Assembly (NCBI GenBank): GCA_021732975.1
Contig: JAKFWC010000018.1
Span: 1 to 46,170, forward strand
Reading direction: 5' to 3'
Length of the DNA stretch: 46,170 nt
Source of the DNA: Planctomycetaceae bacterium
GTDB taxonomy: Bacteria > Planctomycetota > Planctomycetia > Planctomycetales > Planctomycetaceae
The notes below the pieces were generated by a model. That model ran no database searches. It was not told the origin of the DNA and saw only the letters and a list, made by a program, of their open reading frames with translations. Of this stretch, positions 41,553 through 46,170 are shown in pieces; the stretch's first letter is position 1; each line of letters opens with the position of its first letter. The position numbers and the translations under genes were made by a program.

Positions 41553-41777
41553 ATGAACCGACGTTTTGTCATCCCTGCTTTGATCGTGCTGTTGGCGTGG
41601 ACAGCCCTCTTCTTCGTCGGCGGCTTCATGCAGTCTCGCTGTGAAGTCTGCGGAGAGCCAGCCACCGTCCATGTCACCACCGCATCCGGCGGCTTGATGT
41701 CAGACTCGCATCACTACTGCGACATGCACGGTGCGCCGCTGCTGCTGGAGAAGGCTAAGGCAGAACGCAATCGTTAG
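41553..41777 (+). CDS. Small membrane protein with a Cys/His cluster
   Basis: The 74-residue protein starts MNRRFVIPALIVLLAWTALF, one membrane helix. The soluble tail has CEVCGEPATVHVT and HHYCDMHGAP, a C-x2-C and H/C-x2-H arrangement that could bind one zinc or be a redox site. The ATG at 41553 is preferred to GTG 41544, which only adds MAG. The next gene starts 11 bases downstream, so the two are likely co-transcribed. Function unknown. Confidence 0.65.
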   Translation: MNRRFVIPALIVLLAWTALFFVGGFMQSRCEVCGEPATVHVTTASGGLMSDSHHYCDMHGAPLLLEKAKAERNR

Positions 41778-41788
41778 GGCACGCTCCT

Positions 41789-42058
41789 ATGACCGACCAG
41801 CCACTACTCCCTCGCCGCATCGCCTGGTCCGCGCCGTGGACGTGGAAACGACGGACGCAGATCATTGCGGGGCTGTTAGTGCTCATGTCACTCGTGGCGT
41901 ACCCGCTTAGCTTCGGACCGGCTTGGCAACTAGAAAAAGCCGGTTGGATTTCAGAAGACCTTTTCACAACGATCTATTACCCTATCCTTTCGCTCTACGA
42001 ACGAAACGATCTGGTCCCCTTCCTCAACTGGTACTTGTGGTTGTTCGGCGAACCTTAA
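41789..42058 (+). CDS. Small membrane protein of unknown function
   Basis: The 89-residue protein starts MTDQPLLPRRIAWSAPWTWK and has one clear helix, RTQIIAGLLVLMSLVAYPLS. The C-terminus reads IYYPILSLYERNDLVPFLNW followed by YLWLFGEP, which may lie in or on the membrane. No family was recognised. It follows the Cys/His-cluster protein by 11 bases. The next 348 bases hold the tatA promoter. Confidence 0.55.
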   Translation: MTDQPLLPRRIAWSAPWTWKRRTQIIAGLLVLMSLVAYPLSFGPAWQLEKAGWISEDLFTTIYYPILSLYERNDLVPFLNWYLWLFGEP

Positions 42059-42134
42059 CAACCGTGCCACTCGCGCAGACCTCCAAAAATTTCTGACCCA
42101 CGCCAGTCACCCAGTGCCCGATTTTTTACGAGAG

Positions 42135-42162
42135 TTGACAACCCTCCCTGCCGCGTTAGAAT
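42135..42162 (+). promoter_or_regulatory. Sigma-70 promoter for the tatA-like cluster
   Basis: TTGACA (42135-42140, consensus -35) and TAGAAT (42157-42162, one off consensus -10) are 16 bases apart. The start would give a 5' leader of about 240 bases before the first tatA-like gene (42407). The gap 42059-42406 shows no other feature. Confidence 0.55.
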
Positions 42163-42406
42163 ACTGAATAGCCGCTCCGGACGATTTCGCGCTGCTCGCG
42201 GAACCTGGAGTGGATACGAACCGGCCCGCCGTTGTTCGCCTGCCTGTTTAACCCGCACGATTGTCGACGTTTCTGTTTGGTCCGCGTCGAAGTCCTGCTG
42301 TCCCTCCTGTGCAATCGATCTGCCCTGCTGGCATAATTGAGACAGATTGCACGACCTTCCCTCGCTCCAAAAGCGGGTGCGAACATTCCTGGAGAGGTCC
42401 GACATC

Positions 42407-42574
42407 ATGCCGGGTTATTTGGAAATCATTATTTTCGCGGTGATTGTGCTGTTGTTGTTCGGCACGCGGGTGCCGTCCATCATGCGATCGATGGGTCAAA
42501 GCATTACGGAATTCAAAAAGGGAACTCGGGACGCCGAGGACGAACTCAAGCCTGACAGTCCCCGCAAGGACTGA
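42407..42574 (+). CDS. tatA: TatA/E-like twin-arginine translocase subunit, copy 1
   Basis: The 55-residue protein starts MPGYLEIIIFAVIVLLLFGT: a short N-terminus, one helix, the FG hinge, then an amphipathic helix RVPSIMRSMGQSITEFKKGT and an acidic tail. This is the TatA/TatE layout; TatA rings form the twin-arginine pore. GGAGAGG at 42391-42397 precedes the ATG by 9 bases. It differs clearly from the next two copies and is the first gene after the promoter at 42135. No tatC is in the window, although several proteins here carry twin-arginine signals. Confidence 0.8.
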   Translation: MPGYLEIIIFAVIVLLLFGTRVPSIMRSMGQSITEFKKGTRDAEDELKPDSPRKD

Positions 42575-42646
42575 GTTTCCCCCGTAATTCAGTGACCCAC
42601 CACCTGTTCCCCCAAACCCGGTCGACCTTACTTCCAGGAGTTTCCC

Positions 42647-42817
42647 ATGTTTCCGATGCCTGGCCCGATGGAAATGATCATTTTCGGTATCATTGCCCTG
42701 TTGCTCTTCGGCAAGCGTCTGCCGGATCTCGCCCGCGGGCTCGGCAAGGGGATCGTTGAGTTCAAGAAGGGCTTGAACGACGTAAGCAACGACATCACTC
42801 AAGACAATCGGATCTAA
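42647..42817 (+). CDS. tatA: TatA/E-like subunit, copy 2
   Basis: The 56-residue protein reads MFPMPGPMEMIIFGIIALLL, then FGKRLPDLARGLGKGIVEFK and ends KKGLNDVSNDITQDNRI. The helix, FG hinge and basic amphipathic helix are those of TatA. AGGAG at 42636-42640 is 6 bases before the ATG at 42647. It is close to copy 3 in sequence over the first 45 residues, which indicates a recent tandem duplication. It lies 72 bases after copy 1. Confidence 0.82.
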   Translation: MFPMPGPMEMIIFGIIALLLFGKRLPDLARGLGKGIVEFKKGLNDVSNDITQDNRI

Positions 42818-42860
42818 CAACCGGTCCACGAATGGCCGGCGCGACCTTCAGGAGTTCACC

Positions 42861-43160
42861 ATGCTGCCCTTGTCCGAAATGACCGTTGTTGCCTTCTTTC
42901 CCATGCCCGGCCCGATGGAAATGATCATCTTCGGGGTGATTGCGCTGCTGCTCTTCGGCAAGCGTCTGCCCGAAGTCGCCCGCGGTCTCGGCAAAGGGAT
43001 CGTCGAGTTCAAGAAGGGCTTGAGTGACGTGAGCAGTGACGTGACGAATGCCAGCTACGATCGCAACGACAGCGGTTCGGGCCACCGTCCGCCTCCGCCG
43101 GACGAACGCGTGGAAACCATCGCGCCGAAGTTCGAGCCGCCGCGGTCAGAACCGTCGTGA
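42861..43160 (+). CDS. tatA: TatA/E-like subunit, copy 3, with longer tail
   Basis: The 99-residue protein starts MLPLSEMTVVAFFPMPGPME and then repeats copy 2 almost exactly (MIIFGVIALLLFGKRLPEVA, RGLGKGIVEFKKGLSDVSSD). It adds a proline-rich tail (GHRPPPPDERVETIAPKFEP). An ATG at 42903 would match the start of copy 2 (MPGPMEM), but AGGAG lies just before 42861, supporting the longer form. The tandem of three with no tatC suggests that TatA types may be specialised or dose-regulated here. The palindrome at 43177-43199 follows. Confidence 0.8.
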   Translation: MLPLSEMTVVAFFPMPGPMEMIIFGVIALLLFGKRLPEVARGLGKGIVEFKKGLSDVSSDVTNASYDRNDSGSGHRPPPPDERVETIAPKFEPPRSEPS

Positions 43161-43176
43161 GGACGTGATTTCCACA

Positions 43177-43199
43177 ACCAGCTCGCGCTACGGGCTGGT
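43177..43199. repeat. Short ACCAGC...GCTGGT palindrome related to the repeat at 10118
   Basis: ACCAGCTCGCGCTACGGGCT (43177-43196) and the following GGT. The outer six bases pair (ACCAGC with GCTGGT), and the GCGCTACGGGCTGGT half matches the right arm at 10169-10190. It lies between the last tatA copy and the convergent gene end and could end transcription. Confidence 0.5.
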
Positions 43200-43202
43200 G
43201 AT

Positions 43203-44744
43203 TCAGCGTGGCGTCATGACTTCCACGTCGATAATCCGCGCACTCGGCCGTGTCAGGTCGACCATCAGCGGTTGCGTGGAATCGACTTTGGCCACGTTGC
43301 CGGCGCTGTCGCGGGACATCACGCGGATGTAGATCTGCGCGGGCACACCCGGGCCAACACCCCACGAGAAGGAGCCGGTGTCCTGCCGCCACGTGCTGAT
43401 CGGTTCCCACGGACCGTTCGGATTCGCCGAGTAATACAGCGAGATCGGCTTGTCCGACGGATGGATATCCTGGGTCCGCCAGCGGATTTGAATCTGGTTC
43501 AGGTCCGCCCCGCGTCCCTGTTCCACTGAGAGCAATTCCAGCGCGGGGGGCGATTGATCGACGATGACCGTCATCGACGGTAACTCACCCGGCGTCGGCG
43601 GATCATTCGCCAAACCGGCTCCGCTGTGGACGCGGATGGTGAAGCCGTACTCGCCATCCTGATTGACCTTCACGTCAAACGGGCTGGTACGATCGGTATC
43701 TTCGCCATACCGGAACCAGCGGCGGCCGTTGTCCTGCGTGATGAACAGTTCCACGGACCCCACACCGGATGGGCCGACATCGTCCACCTTGTATCCCAGT
43801 TGAAACGCCCGGGTACTCACAACGCGCTGCCGCGACGTGGCCAGGTGGCTGCCACCGGAGTTTGGTGCTGGTGTTGAAGTCGCCGCGGGCCAGCGGTCTT
43901 GCGTGATCTCCGGCTGTTGTGCCGGGGTCGTCGTGATGAACTGACCGGGCGGCATCGCCTGAATCGGCCGGGGCGACGGAATCGCCGGCTTAATTTCCGG
44001 CACGCTCGGAATGTCGTTCGTTGCCAGTGATGGTGCCGGATTGGTCGCGATTGGTTGCCGTAGATCGGGGATCTGCGGTTTCGGGATGGCCTCTCCGCCA
44101 CCGGCAACCTGCAGTCGATTTTCCGCCGTGGTGGCGTTGTTCGCGAGGTCGGAGATCGAACCCCGCACCGACACCAATCCCGCCTGCGGACAGGTCCACG
44201 ACGTTTGCCCCACATTTCGCGGGATCACGCTGACGGCCTGCCAGTCGATCGAACCGGGCTGCATGTATTCCAGCCGCAGCGATGCGGGATCGAGATTCGG
44301 ATCGTTCGCCTGCCAGCTCAGTTGGACCTTGCCCGCGGGGAGCGATTCGAGTTTGAGATCGAAGCGGGGTTGTTGTGTGTCGACGACAACCATCAGCCCG
44401 GGCTCGAATGTCGGTCCGGGGGGATGCGCTTGCCCTTGTCCGTCAATCGTGCGCACGACGAACCAGTATTCGCCATCGGCCGGGGCTTGAAACTCGAACT
44501 TGCCCGCTTGTGCTGGAATCGACTGGGCCATTTCCCAATTGCCGCCGCGGTTGCGCGTGACAAAGAGCTGCAGTTCTCGCGCCTTCATCTTCTGCAACGC
44601 GTCGGCGTCGAATTTGAAGGGAATGCGGAAGCGCTGCTTGTTGGTAACGACGGGTTTGGCGGGACCGGCCGCGCGGACGGAGACTGTCGGCAGTGCCAGG
44701 CACACCGTCATCAACGTAAGAAAACCGTACATCCCCAAACGCAT
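43203..44744 (-). CDS. Exported protein with Ig/fibronectin-like beta repeats
   Basis: The 513-residue protein has a signal peptide (LGMYGFLTLMTVCLALPTVS, cleavage near RAAGP). The first half has beta repeats with RELQLFVTRNRGGNWEMAQS, DGEYWFVVRTIDGQGQAHPP and KVQLSWQANDPNLDPASLRL. A proline-rich linker follows (about 260-330). The second half repeats the layout: VELFITQDNGRRWFRYGEDT, GEYGFTIRVHSGAGLANDPP and IYIRVMSRDSAGNVAKVDST. Such Ig-like two-half arrangements are seen in envelope proteins; function unknown. The ATG at 44744 is preferred to an upstream start at 44840 because it places the signal first. It converges with the tatA cluster. Confidence 0.7.
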   Translation of the reverse strand: MRLGMYGFLTLMTVCLALPTVSVRAAGPAKPVVTNKQRFRIPFKFDADALQKMKARELQLFVTRNRGGNWEMAQSIPAQAGKFEFQAPADGEYWFVVRTIDGQGQAHPPGPTFEPGLMVVVDTQQPRFDLKLESLPAGKVQLSWQANDPNLDPASLRLEYMQPGSIDWQAVSVIPRNVGQTSWTCPQAGLVSVRGSISDLANNATTAENRLQVAGGGEAIPKPQIPDLRQPIATNPAPSLATNDIPSVPEIKPAIPSPRPIQAMPPGQFITTTPAQQPEITQDRWPAATSTPAPNSGGSHLATSRQRVVSTRAFQLGYKVDDVGPSGVGSVELFITQDNGRRWFRYGEDTDRTSPFDVKVNQDGEYGFTIRVHSGAGLANDPPTPGELPSMTVIVDQSPPALELLSVEQGRGADLNQIQIRWRTQDIHPSDKPISLYYSANPNGPWEPISTWRQDTGSFSWGVGPGVPAQIYIRVMSRDSAGNVAKVDSTQPLMVDLTRPSARIIDVEVMTPR

Positions 44745-44956
44745 GACGGGTCTCCCAGACCGGTCGCCAACCCAGGCATGACAACGACACCCATCCCCCG
44801 AGCCGAGTGAGCGCACCAAGAGCGAGATCGTCATTATCATTCGTGGCCTATCGGAAATACCGACGGTATCACTTGAACCGATTTTGCCGTCGGTGACGGG
44901 TCGGTACGGTGTCCGCGGTGGCGATTTACAGTCACAACTCTCAAGCAGTGAATTGT

Positions 44957-45739
44957 TTACGATAAGTCGTCTTCGTTTGGCCCCGAAGTCGTGAATTCTT
45001 CCTGGCCCTCCTCAGCGGGCTGAAGAATGAGAATGTCCCCATACGCTTCCGGTTGTTCTGCCCGAAATCCGTGGTGCCGCAGGAGTTCGAGAATCGCGAG
45101 GAAGAGTCCTACGATCTTTTCCTTGCGGTTGGTTCCCTCAAAGAACGTGCTGAAAGCGACCGCGCCATCGGCTCGGACCCGCTCGGCAATCCGTTCCATG
45201 TACACGCTTTGCGGCGTTTCGTCGTACCGAATGGCCGACGTGGACTCGGTTCCCTTGCGATGCAGTACCCGCGACAGCGCGCTCACCAAGTCCCACAATT
45301 CGACTTCTCGAATCGGATCGGCGGCATGATCGCGTCCAAGATGCGGGTGATCGTCGGCGAGTCGCGGGAACCGTTGTTGCCATTCCGTCGCCCGCTCTTC
45401 CAAGGCGACCGCGGCGTCACGGTAGCGTTTGTATTCCAACAGCCGCGTGATCAATTCGCCGCGCGGATCGTCATCCGTTTGTGCGGTCTCTTCGACGACT
45501 TCTTCGTTCTGCGGCAAGACGTTCCGGCTTTTGATCTCCAGTAGCGTGCTTGCCAGCACAATGAAATCGCCAATCGCGTCAAGATCGAGCAGTTCCAGCA
45601 CTTCGAGAAACTCGAGGTACTGGTGTGCGATGGTGGCGATGGGGAGATTCGTCGCCGAAAGTTCGTTCCGCCGAACGAGATAGAGCAGCAGGTCCATCGG
45701 CCCGGAGAAGCGTTCGAGTTCCACGCGGTACAGCAACAT
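44957..45739 (-). CDS. scpA: Segregation and condensation protein A
   Basis: The 260-residue protein begins MLLYRVELERFSGPMDLLLY and continues LVRRNELSATNLPIATIAHQ and DLDAIGDFIVLASTLLEIKS. This is the N-terminal ScpA (kleisin) motif that binds the SMC neck. The C-terminal winged-helix part is AFSTFFEGTNRKEKIVGLFL, ILELLRHHGFRAEQPEAYGD. An acidic tail follows. ScpA with ScpB and SMC condenses and segregates the chromosome. No scpB or smc gene is in the window. Confidence 0.93.
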   Translation of the reverse strand: MLLYRVELERFSGPMDLLLYLVRRNELSATNLPIATIAHQYLEFLEVLELLDLDAIGDFIVLASTLLEIKSRNVLPQNEEVVEETAQTDDDPRGELITRLLEYKRYRDAAVALEERATEWQQRFPRLADDHPHLGRDHAADPIREVELWDLVSALSRVLHRKGTESTSAIRYDETPQSVYMERIAERVRADGAVAFSTFFEGTNRKEKIVGLFLAILELLRHHGFRAEQPEAYGDILILQPAEEGQEEFTTSGPNEDDLS

Positions 45740-45839
45740 CGTTCCATCCAGCGCGGAAAAGGAGCGCAGACTTTACCGTTGGTATCGAATGTTCCGGCGG
45801 TCGAACCGCAGCGAAAGTTTTTCGCGGCAACCACAAACG

Positions 45840-45942
45840 GTCTTAGCCCCCCGTCAATGACGGGGGGAAACCGGCACCCCTATCGTGCCGGAATTGAATG
45901 ATTACGGCGGCATCCCCCCGGTCATTGACCGGGGGCTAAGAC
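45840..45942. repeat. Three-hairpin palindromic element closed by 12-base inverted ends
   Basis: The ends GTCTTAGCCCCC (45840-45851) and GGGGGCTAAGAC (45931-45942) are perfect inverted repeats. Inside are three separate hairpins: CCCCCCGTCA/TGACGGGGGG (45847-45867), CCGGCAC/GTGCCGG (45871-45891), and CCCCCGGTCA/TGACCGGGGG (45915-45935). The closing stem partly overlaps the first and third hairpins, so either one long or a branched fold is possible. It is not a tRNA: no anticodon or T-loop pattern. It lies upstream of scpA and downstream of a broken membrane gene. Confidence 0.8.
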
Positions 45943-45950
45943 TAAGCGGT

Positions 45951-46045
45951 TCACTCGACTTCCGGCGGCAGCACCGGCTCGCGTCGGCTCACGAAGATGG
46001 CGGCGAACAACAGGCCGAATCCCACCACATGCAACAGGCTGCTTA
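45951..46045 (-). pseudogene. C-terminal part of a membrane protein cut by an IS insertion
   Basis: The reverse frame from the IS junction to TGA (45953-45951) reads SSLLHVVGFGLLFAAIFVSR followed by REPVLPPEVE. One membrane helix and a short cytoplasmic-like tail are visible. The frame has no start here because the IS5-type element begins at about 46046. The family cannot be named from 31 residues. The target duplication may be TTA or CTTAG at the junction (46042-46046). Confidence 0.55.
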
Positions 46046-46170
46046 GAGCCTGTTATGCACTTTGAAAGATCATTTTTCTGAGCATCAGTCCGAGGAAGGC
46101 GAGCCAGTGCCAGCCGGCGAGGGTGGTGGTCAGTCGTTCGTAGTCGCGGGCCAGGCGGCGGAAGCGGCCC
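46046..46170 (-). mobile_element. IS5-type insertion sequence, one end (rest outside the window)
   Basis: The inner end starts GAGCCTGTTATGCACTTTGA, like IS5-family terminal repeats. It carries the transposase C-terminus within 46053-46170 and inserts into a membrane protein gene. The other end and the internal part of the element lie beyond the window. Confidence 0.65.
46053..46170 (-). CDS. IS5-family transposase, C-terminal fragment (cut by window edge)
   Basis: The reverse frame ending at TAA (46055-46053) reads GRFRRLARDYERLTTTLAGW and then HWLAFLGLMLRKMIFQSA. The R-F-R-x-L-A-R-D-Y-E-R and AGWHWLAF motifs are typical of the end of IS5-family (IS1031/ISL2-like) transposases, after the catalytic glutamate. 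Only 39 codons are in the window, so intactness is unknown. Confidence 0.75.
   Translation of the reverse strand, partial: GRFRRLARDYERLTTTLAGWHWLAFLGLMLRKMIFQSA

Noticed and set aside
45840..45942. tRNA-like cloverleaf
   Set aside because: The three hairpins have no anticodon, T-loop or acceptor end, and the stems are C/G runs; a palindromic repeat is the better reading.

Overview
This 46 kb window looks like chromosome of a planctomycete (Planctomycetota, probably order Planctomycetales). The indications are high-GC DNA, a PSCyt1-type cytochrome, twin-arginine-like exported oxidoreductases, a HYExO-like protein, ECF sigma factors next to very large proteins, several TatA paralogues, and many palindromic intergenic repeats. 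Both edges lie in transposase genes (the end of an IS630-type transposase on the left, the end of an IS5-type element on the right), so this may be a contig or segment bounded by insertion sequences. No rRNA, tRNA or CRISPR array was seen.

Layout. 1-5.9 kb: IS630 tail, a class III aminotransferase, a lipoprotein, a Maf-type pyrophosphatase carrying an in-frame palindromic insert, a BtaB-like methyltransferase and two exported proteins. 6.2-11.2 kb: an HpnN-like RND exporter, a ParE/antitoxin pair whose toxin start is out of frame, a DUF2007 protein and an exported amidohydrolase. 11.2-22.2 kb: a free-standing PSCyt1 cytochrome, then a two-gene unit of an ECF sigma factor and a 3214-residue membrane-anchored protein with FecR-like, VIT, vWA and tetratricopeptide-like regions. 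22.3-25.6 kb: a decayed IS630 copy, threonine synthase and a citrate-synthase-like protein lacking two catalytic residues. 25.8-30.6 kb: a phosphorelay/partner-switch group (hybrid kinase, response regulator fused to an anti-sigma-type kinase, STAS protein). 30.6-40.2 kb: two esterase/hydrolase genes, YqgE, an HD-GYP-like protein, a HYExO-like protein, a second sigma factor, a Gfo/Idh/MocA oxidoreductase and a secreted propeller-like protein. 40.2-46.2 kb: four small membrane proteins, three tandem TatA-like genes behind a good sigma-70 promoter, an Ig-like exported protein, ScpA, and a membrane protein gene cut by the IS5-type insertion.

The most unusual themes are: (1) the sigma factor and giant VIT-vWA-repeat protein, which look like a membrane-spanning signalling unit; (2) at least eight different families of inverted-repeat elements in 46 kb, several of which form parts of genes: an internal loop of Maf, the stop codons of three genes, the TTG start of an oxidoreductase and most of a signal peptide core; (3) a degenerate citrate synthase paralogue beside thrC. 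Family assignments come from reading motifs by eye; no database search was possible.
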